Of a stretch of 64,000 nucleotides of DNA, positions 26,138-33,978 are shown piece after piece. Source of the stretch: Alteromonas_E sp965248545 (GTDB taxonomy: Bacteria; Pseudomonadota; Gammaproteobacteria; Enterobacterales; Alteromonadaceae); contig OZ252110.1 in assembly GCA_965248545.1 (NCBI GenBank), positions 1,302,001 to 1,366,000 of the forward strand. Reading direction: 5' to 3'. The position numbers and the translations under genes are program-made. Every line of letters begins with the position of its first letter. Position 1 is the first letter of the stretch. Below the pieces are notes generated by a model. It did not search any database. It was not told the DNA's origin and was given only the letters and a program-made list of their open reading frames with translations.

Positions 26138-27232
26138 TCAATCGGCGAGCTGGAAGTTTTGTTTACCGGTTTTTTTCACCTGGTACATCATCTGATCGGC
26201 TTTTTTGCGCAATTCCTCAATCGTGTTCGCATGATCCGGGTAAATCGCCCCGCCAATGCTAACCCCAATCTCCAGTGTTAACGCCTCGAATACAATAGGT
26301 TTTTGAATTTGTGCTAATAGTCGGCTCAACACATCAACCAACATTGTTGAGCCTTCAACGTCTGGCATTACAATCATAAACTCATCGCCACCGATCCGGC
26401 AGCAGGTATCCGACTGTCGCGTAAGCGACAACATTCGCTCTGCCACGCTATTGAGCACCCGGTCTCCTGCGGCGTGGCCATGTTGATCATTGATGACTTT
26501 AAAATTATCCAGATCGAGGTATATCAACGCAGTTTTCAACTGTCGTCGCTGCGCCAGTTTCATCGCCATGTCTAGACGATCGAGGGCCAATCGTAAGTTA
26601 GGCAATCCGGTCAGTTGATCGTGATTCGCTAAATATTCAATTTCTTTCTTCTGTTCATTGACAAGCTCCGCATATACCCGCGTTTCAAGTAACAAGCTTT
26701 CAAGAATGTCTGTAAAAAAATACGCCAGCATTAAAAAGATAACAGCGAACATGACCCAACTCGCGACAGCGGTGTTTTGTTGATTCAGATCTGCCCCTAG
26801 TGACAACCACCCCAATGTCCAAGCGAGGCCAAATAAGGCGACTATGACAAATAGCACTGCCGCCAATATCCGACCGGATTTATTGCCGTAAATGGCCGTT
26901 GCCATGGCAACACTGGTGAGTAGAAACATAAAACCCACTGAGCTGAGCGCAAACTGGGCAAATCCCGCGACTGCAGCCGAGACGAACATCAAAATACAGA
27001 ACATAACCTTCGTTTCGAGCGACAGTTTGTGTCGATTCAAGAAAACCACAATAACGGGAACAAAAAAGGCAATATGCAAAAGATGAATCGGAAGCAAGCC
27101 AAGTTCAAGCACACGAAACAGAGAGGCGGTCAAACCGAAAACCCCCATAACAAATAAAAACTTCGTCACACGCTCGACAAATGTCGCTTTAATTTGCTCA
27201 AGTTTTTCGTTGTGCTGAAACTGACTGCTCAC
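26138..27232 (-). CDS. Membrane-bound diguanylate cyclase (GGDEF)
   Basis: 364-residue inner-membrane enzyme. Six hydrophobic segments fill residues 22-180, followed by a GGDEF domain (about 195-360) with the intact active-site motif GGDEF at 281-285. The inhibitory I-site RQSD at 272-275 is spaced by five residues as required, so both c-di-GMP synthesis and product inhibition are expected. Translation probably starts at GTG 27232; no better start gives the first helix. It is convergent with ridA (27 bp apart) and divergent from the EAL gene across 200 bp, suggesting a paired synthesis/breakdown module. Confidence 0.92.
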   Translation of the reverse strand: MSSQFQHNEKLEQIKATFVERVTKFLFVMGVFGLTASLFRVLELGLLPIHLLHIAFFVPVIVVFLNRHKLSLETKVMFCILMFVSAAVAGFAQFALSSVGFMFLLTSVAMATAIYGNKSGRILAAVLFVIVALFGLAWTLGWLSLGADLNQQNTAVASWVMFAVIFLMLAYFFTDILESLLLETRVYAELVNEQKKEIEYLANHDQLTGLPNLRLALDRLDMAMKLAQRRQLKTALIYLDLDNFKVINDQHGHAAGDRVLNSVAERMLSLTRQSDTCCRIGGDEFMIVMPDVEGSTMLVDVLSRLLAQIQKPIVFEALTLEIGVSIGGAIYPDHANTIEELRKKADQMMYQVKKTGKQNFQLAD

Positions 27233-27431
27233 ATTATTAACAACTCAATATGGCGAGAACTACCACAGCTCTCGCAACTCTGTTTAACAGTAGTCAAACA
27301 GGCCCCACTATTCAAATCGTGAGCACTGCCGCTGGTGGCTTTTCGTTTGGTATTAGGTATACCGCTTAGATATACAAAAAAGATGACAATGTGCCACACT
27401 CAAACACGTCGCAATAATCGAGAAACAACGG

Positions 27432-28646
27432 ATGGCTAATACGCATTTTGTTTTTGCAGTCGCGCTGCAAGATTCAGGGCTTCTAGAAGAAGTGCTTGGC
27501 GAAACAGTAGTAGACTACGCGTGGGAACAGCTACTGCAGCGCATCGAACCACAACTTAACGCCTTGTTTGTGCGCTACAGTCACGTAACGGACTTAGAGC
27601 GAATCGACTATGCATGCTATCTGTTTGCGAGCATCGACGCGCATGATGCTATGTTTGATCTGGATGAGCAACGCAGTGTCCTGTTTGAAAACACTCAACG
27701 CGTGCTTCGGGAATCTTTGGTGGAATACTTTGGTGGTGGTAGCGGCCGAAAAATACACTTTTCGATGTTATTCGACGCCGTTCCGGATCCGCAGCATGTC
27801 GCCCCAGAACACATTCCCGCCTGGTTGGCAGAGAGAGGCACAACAGACGTCATGCTCATCGAGCAAGGTGATCAGCTGTCATCGCCATTCGCTGACATTA
27901 CCAAATCCGAATTTGTTGCACTGCTCGAACAACAGCAACTGCAGACATTCGCACAATCTATAGTCAAATTAGACGATTTATCAGTGGTTGGATACGAAGT
28001 GTTGACGCGAGGCCCCAGTGGTTCTGAGGTAGAGCGGGCGGATAAACTGTTTGGCTCGGCCAGTCACTTTGGCCTGACTAACGAGATTGAATTGGCCTGC
28101 GTAAAGCAAGCGTTAACACACGTAGCGGAGTTACCGGAACCGCTATTCATGACAATAAATATCGGACCTGAAATTCTTACCAGTGATGCCCTCATGGCGC
28201 TTCTCAACGCAGAACACGTGAAACCATTTTATCATCAACTGGCTTTTGAGTTGACCGAACACCTGCCGCTAGCCGACCTAGACGGGGTGATTGCCTCCGT
28301 TAAGCGTCTCCAAGACATGGGTATTCAAGTGTGCCTAGATGACACTGGGTGCGGTTTTTTCGACATCACAACCGCTGAAGTACTACACCCTTCCATTGTG
28401 AAGCTCTGCATATCCGTTATCAGACGCATTGACGCCAGTGATACAGTGACCCAAGAAATTGTGCAAACCCGTGAACGTCTCGATAACTTAAACGCACTCA
28501 CACTGGGTGAGGGAGTAGAAGAGCCTTTCCAAGTGGAAGCCCTCCAACGCGCCGGCGTGCACTTGGCACAGGGTTACTATTTTGACAAACCCAAGCCTAT
28601 TGGCCAAGCGTTATCGCAGGCGAACGACGATCTTCCCCTCTGTTGA
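27432..28646 (+). CDS. EAL-domain protein (probable c-di-GMP phosphodiesterase) with unknown N-terminal domain
   Basis: 404 residues, no TM segments. The EAL domain spans about 165-400. The signature is EVL (Glu189) rather than EAL, and loop 6 is DDTGCGF rather than DDFGTGY. All metal and base residues nevertheless seem present: Glu189, Asn in INIGPE, Glu in ELTE, the Asp pair, Lys in VKLC, Glu in GEGVE and Gln in AQGYYF. Activity is therefore possible. The first 160 residues are soluble alpha/beta sequence I do not recognise; a decayed GGDEF-like domain is one option. It is divergent from the GGDEF gene. Confidence 0.85.
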   Translation: MANTHFVFAVALQDSGLLEEVLGETVVDYAWEQLLQRIEPQLNALFVRYSHVTDLERIDYACYLFASIDAHDAMFDLDEQRSVLFENTQRVLRESLVEYFGGGSGRKIHFSMLFDAVPDPQHVAPEHIPAWLAERGTTDVMLIEQGDQLSSPFADITKSEFVALLEQQQLQTFAQSIVKLDDLSVVGYEVLTRGPSGSEVERADKLFGSASHFGLTNEIELACVKQALTHVAELPEPLFMTINIGPEILTSDALMALLNAEHVKPFYHQLAFELTEHLPLADLDGVIASVKRLQDMGIQVCLDDTGCGFFDITTAEVLHPSIVKLCISVIRRIDASDTVTQEIVQTRERLDNLNALTLGEGVEEPFQVEALQRAGVHLAQGYYFDKPKPIGQALSQANDDLPLC

Positions 28647-28658
28647 TAAACCGTCGAA

Positions 28659-28700
28659 TTGACATAAATCAAATCAATGAATGGAGTTAGACATTAAGCT
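28659..28700 (+). promoter_or_regulatory. Candidate FNR/Anr class II promoter for the coiled-coil gene
   Basis: TTGACATAAATCAA at 28659-28672 matches the FNR consensus TTGAT-N4-ATCAA with one mismatch. Exactly 22 nt later lies TAAGCT (28695-28700) at the -10 position, as in class II FNR promoters centred at -41.5. The predicted start lies about 40 bp before the ATG at 28746. The pflB promoter has the same hexamer at the same spacing. Confidence 0.65.
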
Positions 28701-28745
28701 GAATTTGTCGAATAAACCACCAGCGCAACTGAAGAGGGAAGCAAC

Positions 28746-29033
28746 ATGAAAACACGTGACCAATATGCCGAGCAGCTCAAACAGACCATTGATGAAATCA
28801 ACGAAAAAATCTCTGAGTTAGAACAAAAGGCCGAAGCGGACCTGGCTGAGCTCAAGACTGAAATCGATAGCAAAGTTGCGCCAGTCAAGGAACAGATGAA
28901 GCCTTACACTGACAAGCTAGAAGAGCTCAAAGAAGAAGGCGAAGAGAAGTTAGAAGAATATGCAAAGGAAGCAAAGAAAGTTCGTGACGCTTTCATTCAT
29001 TCTTACAACTACTTTAAGTCTCAAATCAAATAA
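28746..29033 (+). CDS. Small charged coiled-coil protein, uncharacterised
   Basis: 95-residue soluble protein, almost entirely Lys/Glu-rich heptads (for example TIDEINEKISELEQKAEADL and EELKEEGEEKLEEYAKEAKK), so a long helical coiled coil is expected. Its C-terminus is aromatic (SYNYFKSQIK). There is no signal peptide or TM helix. GAGGGAAG precedes the ATG. It is a single-gene unit: an FNR-like promoter lies upstream and a strong hairpin terminator directly follows. It superficially resembles apolipoprotein/YtxH-like stress helices, but I cannot assign a family. Induction without oxygen is predicted. Confidence 0.8.
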   Translation: MKTRDQYAEQLKQTIDEINEKISELEQKAEADLAELKTEIDSKVAPVKEQMKPYTDKLEELKEEGEEKLEEYAKEAKKVRDAFIHSYNYFKSQIK

Positions 29034-29036
29034 TCT

Positions 29037-29062
29037 AAATGGCGCCGATCGGCGCCATTTTT
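29037..29062 (+). terminator. Rho-independent terminator after the coiled-coil gene
   Basis: A perfect palindrome built on GGCGCCGATCGGCGCC, extended by AAAT/ATTT, runs straight into five T residues. It starts 4 bp after the stop codon, between two convergent genes. Confidence 0.88.
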
Positions 29063-29066
29063 GTCT

Positions 29067-30449
29067 CTATTTTCCCCTGATTTTTGCCAACCAATCCAAG
29101 GTTGTCTGTGCGACTCTGGGATCGTAGTGTGATTCCGGCTCCGCAGGATTGTAGCGCCCACTATTGCGTGCTTGCATGTGAGCAGCACGGTCCTTGTAAC
29201 GCATAAAGGCATGCTCAGCACCTTCAATGACCGTCGCTTGGCTTTTGGGGTTTGCATTTTGAGCCACTACATCAAACGCCCACTCTTGGCTAATAGCTTG
29301 AATATCCAGACTACCGTGCATCATCAACACTGGCACTTTTGATGTCTTCCACAACTGACTGAAGTCATAACGATTCAAATCACGGAAAAAGCTGAAGTGT
29401 CGATTAATGACCTGGTCGCCACTGACACCAATCAATTCAGACGAGATCGCCGCTTGTACATCGTCATCCGCGAGCATTTCCTCCCAAGGCGTATCAGTAT
29501 TCAGAAGTAAATGCCAAAAGGGTTGTACGAGTTTTGTATTACGCTGTGCTTGCGCTTGCGGGGTATCAAAGTGTTTAACACTTTGTATGGCATATATATC
29601 CAGCATGTAGTCGTACCAAGGCTTATACACACCACCATAACCGATGATGCCGGCTACTGCCTCTTGTTCTGCGACCACCGGCGCGTGCAACACACCCAGA
29701 GAGTGTCCCCATATATATACCTGTGACGCGTCAACATAGTCCTTCTGTTTAAGGGCTTTTAACCCGTGCACGAAGGCTTGGGCTTCCTGACTAAAATTAA
29801 TTTGGTCACAGTTCACTTCTGACTGACTATCGCCGAGACCCGGCTTCTCGATTCGGTAAACCACATAACCCGCTTCCGCGAAGCGCTCGACCATTTGACG
29901 TGTGGTCACGTTCGGCGCCATACCATAGTCTATCGAGCTACAGGTATAACCTTGGATGAAGAAGATCGCCGGAGCGCGCTGCCCGGATTGCAGAGAGCTA
30001 GGCTTATATACAATTGAACGCAGATGATTACCTGCATATTTTACCGAGTCGTAAATAACCTCTGCGGTTTCACTGGTTTCAAACGGACGCGGTTGCATGT
30101 GACCAGACAGCGTCCTTGAGGCTTCATCGCGGGTAATCGACACTTGGATTGCGGCACCAGTTGTTAAATTGCGAATTGCCGCTAACAGCGACGAGAAGTC
30201 TGGCGTAGCCTCACCGTTGATACTGTGGACTATGTCGCCTTGCTGTAATCCTAGTTGGCTTGCCGTACTATTCGGCAGTATTTGCTGTAAGACAACGTGC
30301 TGATTTTGTCCAACTTGCTCAGGAATGATACCCAGCAAGGTTCCTCGTGAAAGCCCATCAGCGGCTTGTGCGAGTGTCAATGTCATTGTTGAACCAATGA
30401 CCAGAAGCCCGCAAAACTGCTGGCACAACCGACGGTAAATTCCCTTCAT
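29067..30449 (-). CDS. Exported PDZ-domain alpha/beta hydrolase
   Basis: 460 residues: a signal peptide (to about AQA, residue 29), a PDZ domain (about 34-115; LPNSTASQLGLQQGDIVHSING) and an alpha/beta hydrolase domain (about 130-460). The nucleophile elbow is GHSLG with Ser250, and a candidate catalytic His lies in IEGAEHAFM near the C-terminus. It would act in the periplasm or outside, perhaps as an esterase or peptidase; the PDZ domain may bind a partner or substrate tail. It lies 3 bp after the DUF885 gene and is surely in the same operon. Confidence 0.83.
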   Translation of the reverse strand: MKGIYRRLCQQFCGLLVIGSTMTLTLAQAADGLSRGTLLGIIPEQVGQNQHVVLQQILPNSTASQLGLQQGDIVHSINGEATPDFSSLLAAIRNLTTGAAIQVSITRDEASRTLSGHMQPRPFETSETAEVIYDSVKYAGNHLRSIVYKPSSLQSGQRAPAIFFIQGYTCSSIDYGMAPNVTTRQMVERFAEAGYVVYRIEKPGLGDSQSEVNCDQINFSQEAQAFVHGLKALKQKDYVDASQVYIWGHSLGVLHAPVVAEQEAVAGIIGYGGVYKPWYDYMLDIYAIQSVKHFDTPQAQAQRNTKLVQPFWHLLLNTDTPWEEMLADDDVQAAISSELIGVSGDQVINRHFSFFRDLNRYDFSQLWKTSKVPVLMMHGSLDIQAISQEWAFDVVAQNANPKSQATVIEGAEHAFMRYKDRAAHMQARNSGRYNPAEPESHYDPRVAQTTLDWLAKIRGK

Positions 30450-30452
30450 GGT

Positions 30453-31763
30453 TTACTCCTCATTGTTGGTAAATTCAGACAGATACGTCAATGCGATTGG
30501 CGGTTGATTGCCAAGTCTCAGTACTCTGTTGCGAAGCTGACTTAATGGCATATCTGGGTTCAGCGTTGCTTGTTGCTCAAGCGCTGCCTCGATTAGGTGT
30601 TTGCCATATACATACGTGATCACTTGTACTGGCCAACGTTTGATCCGCGCAATTTCTCTGTGCATGATATGTTCCTCACCAGGCAAGTATTGTTGCCACA
30701 AACTCTCAGCTCGCTCGTCACTCCAAGCTTCATGGTGCAAGCCGACATCAATGAGTACGCGCAAGGCTCTGAGTACACGCCATTTCAGCGCGTACACGTG
30801 ACTCTCGGGATGTTGAAACAGCCCCAACGCTTTGCCTAACAGTTCGATGTAACCCGCCCAACCTTCAGCACTTACTAATGGCGTAGACATAAAACTTAAT
30901 GAAGGACACAGAGGCGATGCTTGCAGTACCGCAAATTGCAAATGGTGGCCGGGCAACGCCTCGTGCAAGAACAACCAATCCATGCTCATCTCATGCATTA
31001 CACCGTTTTGTAGGTGATACAGAAACGTCGCAGTAGTGTTATCGTAAATGCCTGGTGCAGGGAATGATGGCGGCAATCCAGAGGGTTGGATGTTAAACGG
31101 CGCGATTGGCTTATCAATCGCTAAAACCTCGGATAGCTGCTTGCTGACCAACGCTTCTCGGTCGCGAAACGCCGCGACAATTGCGTGATGTTGGTCAGCT
31201 GGAAACTTTTTTAACTGCTCTGTTGCTCCAGTCTTCGCTCGTTGGGCCCGCTCCAGCAACTGACTGGCGGTTAACAGTTCTTGTTCAGCTATGCGATTGA
31301 TGTCTGCTATCTCTATTTTGCCGAGTAACCAACTATCCAACCAATGTTGGTACCACTCTCGACCATCTGGCAATTCAGTGAATAATCCCGAGTAGGAGGG
31401 CTTTTTGGACTGCGACGCTAACGTCGCTGTCAACACCGTTCGCTGTTCAATTAGTCCAAGAAAATGGCTCAGGCTAGCTTGCTGAATCGATTCACATGCC
31501 CCTATTGGCGTCAGCGCCTTGTTGCGCGCTTGTAAGGCCTGAATTGTGTTTTTAGGAGGTAAGGCGTCAAGATCCAATGTGCGCCAAAAGTTAGCAAAAT
31601 CCATCTGGAACGGCACAAAATTCAATTGCTCAACATCTTGCGATAAAGCCTCGAATTCATGCGCAAACGAAGCGGCGCTTAACGGCACCTTTGCAACGCT
31701 TGCAGCCGAAGCAGAGAGTAAAAATAACCCCCCAAAGAGGCAAAACTTAACAAAAGTATGCAT
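30453..31763 (-). CDS. Exported DUF885-family protein (putative metallopeptidase)
   Basis: 436 residues with a signal peptide (cleavage near ASA, about residue 20). The DUF885 hallmark is visible as LFLHEALPGHHLQFA, a His-Glu...Gly-His-His pattern consistent with a zinc site, and a C-terminal SQLRNRVLRLGNQP. DUF885 proteins are usually nearer 600 residues, so this is a short version with a compact N-terminal half. Position before the PDZ-hydrolase gene suggests joint breakdown of a peptide or ester outside the cytoplasm. The upstream neighbour is a divergent AraC-type regulator, the likely controller. Confidence 0.78.
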   Translation of the reverse strand: MHTFVKFCLFGGLFLLSASAASVAKVPLSAASFAHEFEALSQDVEQLNFVPFQMDFANFWRTLDLDALPPKNTIQALQARNKALTPIGACESIQQASLSHFLGLIEQRTVLTATLASQSKKPSYSGLFTELPDGREWYQHWLDSWLLGKIEIADINRIAEQELLTASQLLERAQRAKTGATEQLKKFPADQHHAIVAAFRDREALVSKQLSEVLAIDKPIAPFNIQPSGLPPSFPAPGIYDNTTATFLYHLQNGVMHEMSMDWLFLHEALPGHHLQFAVLQASPLCPSLSFMSTPLVSAEGWAGYIELLGKALGLFQHPESHVYALKWRVLRALRVLIDVGLHHEAWSDERAESLWQQYLPGEEHIMHREIARIKRWPVQVITYVYGKHLIEAALEQQATLNPDMPLSQLRNRVLRLGNQPPIALTYLSEFTNNEE

Positions 31764-31941
31764 ATGCTGTGACTGCCAATTTCATTACCGTGTCCTTTGA
31801 ATGGGTGTAGCAGATAAACTGAGTGTCCAAGTTAGTTGCTGCGGCCGTTATTGTGTTAACGTCGCTTGAGTTTTACCTATATTGGTTATTTTTAGCCTAA
31901 ATTTACGTTAAATGTAATCGCGCAGAAACCGAGATCTACAC

Positions 31942-33126
31942 ATGCAACAATCGTTAACAGGCATCGTCTACTTTATCGCCTTTAGCCATGCATTAATGCT
32001 GACCATTCTGTTGTTTAAGCAATCTGGCCTGACGCGACCGGGTAAGTGGTTAGCCCTGATATCGCTGGTCATTACATACAAGCTCTATGAAGGCGGCGCC
32101 ATGTATTCAGGTTTGTATCAGTATGTGGCGCATAGTATGGATTTGCTCCCCGGCGCGGTGCTCTTCGTGGGGCCAATGCTATGGCTGTACGTTTGTCAGG
32201 TGAGAGGTAACCAGCAATCGACATGGTATCGAATGGCAATTCATTTCGTTCCTGCTGTGGCACTGTGGTTGTATAACTCACCCTCTGTTTTTAATTCCCT
32301 GGACGCCAAAATTGCGATGTGGGATTTTGTGATTAGCAACACCAGTCGCTCCCTACCGCCGCCCATTATTGCGTTGTTGCTCAGTATCAAAGTACATCTG
32401 GGTTGTTACTTGTTCATCAGTTGGCGGGCTATCCAGCCGCTTAAAACGGCCTCTAATCAGTTAAAAGCGGACAGCAGCCAGGCAACCTTAAGTCAGATCC
32501 AATTTTTGGCCATTGCGTTCTTTTTGTTGGAAGTTGTGTGGGTCTGTTTATTCATTGCACAGCAATTTTTTGGGCTTGGTACCCTGGCGATGGTCAGTGA
32601 TAGTTGGTTGTTGTTCATTGCCGTTATTGTGCTGAGTATTGGCTTTATCGGCTTACAACAACCGGAATTAGTTTTTTCGCCCGAAGAGTGCAAGTTGGCC
32701 GAGCAACAAACAGCCACTGAACAAAGCAGTGCTGAAAACATCAAGTACTTACATTCCGCACTGCCTGAAAGCACCAGCGAAGTGTTAGCAAAAGAACTGG
32801 AACAACAAATCCAGTCGCAGCAGCTCTACTTAAATGAAAAGTTAACCTTAACCGATTTGGCCAAAGCCACTGAGATTAAAGCGCACACCTTGTCACAAGT
32901 AATCAATCAAAGCATGAAGACTAACTTCTATAAATTGATCAATGGCTACCGCGTTCAACATGCAGTGGTGCTAATTGACGATACGCACAATGATTGGTCA
33001 CTTGAACGCATCGCTTATGAGTCCGGTTTTAACAACCGCGTGACCTTCAGCAAAGCCTTCAAAGAAACCATGGACTGCACGCCATCGCAGTATCGCAATG
33101 AACGGAAACTGGCACAAAAAGCTTAG
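31942..33126 (+). CDS. Membrane-anchored AraC-family transcriptional regulator
   Basis: 394 residues. About seven hydrophobic helices occupy residues 1-240. A linker (about 245-285) and an AraC-type double helix-turn-helix (about 290-390) follow, with LTDLAKATEIKAHTLSQVIN and the conserved end WSLERIAYESGFNNRVTFSKAF. The membrane part resembles the sensor half seen in other membrane AraC regulators, so it likely senses a lipid or membrane-soluble signal. It is divergent from the DUF885/PDZ-hydrolase operon across 178 bp and may control it; it lies just upstream of ahpC but with its own 217-bp gap. Confidence 0.87.
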   Translation: MQQSLTGIVYFIAFSHALMLTILLFKQSGLTRPGKWLALISLVITYKLYEGGAMYSGLYQYVAHSMDLLPGAVLFVGPMLWLYVCQVRGNQQSTWYRMAIHFVPAVALWLYNSPSVFNSLDAKIAMWDFVISNTSRSLPPPIIALLLSIKVHLGCYLFISWRAIQPLKTASNQLKADSSQATLSQIQFLAIAFFLLEVVWVCLFIAQQFFGLGTLAMVSDSWLLFIAVIVLSIGFIGLQQPELVFSPEECKLAEQQTATEQSSAENIKYLHSALPESTSEVLAKELEQQIQSQQLYLNEKLTLTDLAKATEIKAHTLSQVINQSMKTNFYKLINGYRVQHAVVLIDDTHNDWSLERIAYESGFNNRVTFSKAFKETMDCTPSQYRNERKLAQKA

Positions 33127-33159
33127 ATAAAACAGCAGCAAGACGATTGAAATAAAACA

Positions 33160-33184
33160 ATCTAATCTATTTTAGTGATTAGAT
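33160..33184. promoter_or_regulatory. Inverted repeat upstream of ahpC
   Basis: Arms ATCTAATC and GATTAGAT are perfect 8-bp inverted repeats with a 9-bp spacer, about 160 bp upstream of the ahpC start. OxyR sites have spaced ATAG/CTAT elements and this does not match them well. A rho-independent hairpin ending the AraC gene is unlikely because no T-run follows. Candidate operator only. Confidence 0.35.
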
Positions 33185-33343
33185 GAATCGATCGTTCCAA
33201 TTATCTTTCTACGCTTGCCCCCCTTATCATGCATTTCAAGATTTAAACAGAACTTGAGGCGCGTTATCTGCGTAATGACTTCGACAGTTAGTTGTCACAC
33301 AGACATCCTCAACAATTTTTTTAACGTTAAATGGAGATAAACC

Positions 33344-33907
33344 ATGGCATTGATTAACACTGCTATCAAACCTTTCGTAGCTCAAGCTTTCCGTGATGGC
33401 GAGTTCGTTGAAGTTAATAGCGAAGACATTAAAGGCAAGTGGGCAGTATTCTTTTTCTACCCAGCAGATTTCACATTTGTATGCCCAACAGAACTTGGCG
33501 ACGTAGCAGACAAATATGAAGAACTTCAATCTCGCGGTGTCGAAGTGTACTCAGTGTCAACCGACACTCACTTCACTCACAAAGCTTGGCATGATGCGTC
33601 TGACACTATTGGTAAAATCAAGTACACCATGATTGGCGACCCAACAGGCGAAATCACACGTAACTTTGACGTGATGCGCGAAAACATGGGCCTAGCAGAT
33701 CGCGGTACATTCATTGTCGACCCAGAAGGTATTATCCAAGCAATGGAAATCACAGCTGAAGGTATTGGCCGTGATGCAGACGACCTACTACGCAAGGTTA
33801 AAGCGGCTCAATATGTCGCTGCAAACCCAGGTGAAGTTTGCCCAGCTAAATGGAAAGAAGGTGAAGAGACCCTAGCACCTTCATTGGACCTAGTCGGTAA
33901 GATTTAA
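33344..33907 (+). CDS. ahpC: Alkyl hydroperoxide reductase subunit C (peroxiredoxin)
   Basis: 187-residue typical 2-Cys peroxiredoxin reducing H2O2 and organic peroxides in the cytosol. The peroxidatic Cys47 lies in FTFVCPTE and the resolving Cys166 in GEVCPAKW; the length matches AhpC1-type enzymes. AhpF, encoded next, reduces it. ATGGAGAT precedes the start. A strong hairpin after the stop suggests that ahpC is transcribed more than ahpF. Codon use is notably uniform (for example GCA, CCA, AAA), as expected for a highly expressed gene. Confidence 0.97.
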   Translation: MALINTAIKPFVAQAFRDGEFVEVNSEDIKGKWAVFFFYPADFTFVCPTELGDVADKYEELQSRGVEVYSVSTDTHFTHKAWHDASDTIGKIKYTMIGDPTGEITRNFDVMRENMGLADRGTFIVDPEGIIQAMEITAEGIGRDADDLLRKVKAAQYVAANPGEVCPAKWKEGEETLAPSLDLVGKI

Positions 33908-33923
33908 TTCTCCCGTCCGTCTC

Positions 33924-33952
33924 GGTGCGGCGCGATCGCCGCACCTTTTTTT
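33924..33952 (+). terminator. Terminator/attenuator between ahpC and ahpF
   Basis: A 9-bp GC-rich stem (GGTGCGGCG / CGCCGCACC) with a CGAT loop is followed by seven T residues. It lies 17 bp after the ahpC stop and 27 bp before the ahpF start, so ahpF is probably reached by read-through. Confidence 0.85.
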
Positions 33953-33978
33953 AACTCTCTAAGATAGGAATACGCATT

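Noticed and set aside
33160..33184. OxyR site upstream of ahpC
   Set aside because: The inverted repeat is real, but the spacing and sequence do not match the four-element ATAG/CTAT pattern of OxyR, so it is listed only as a generic candidate operator.
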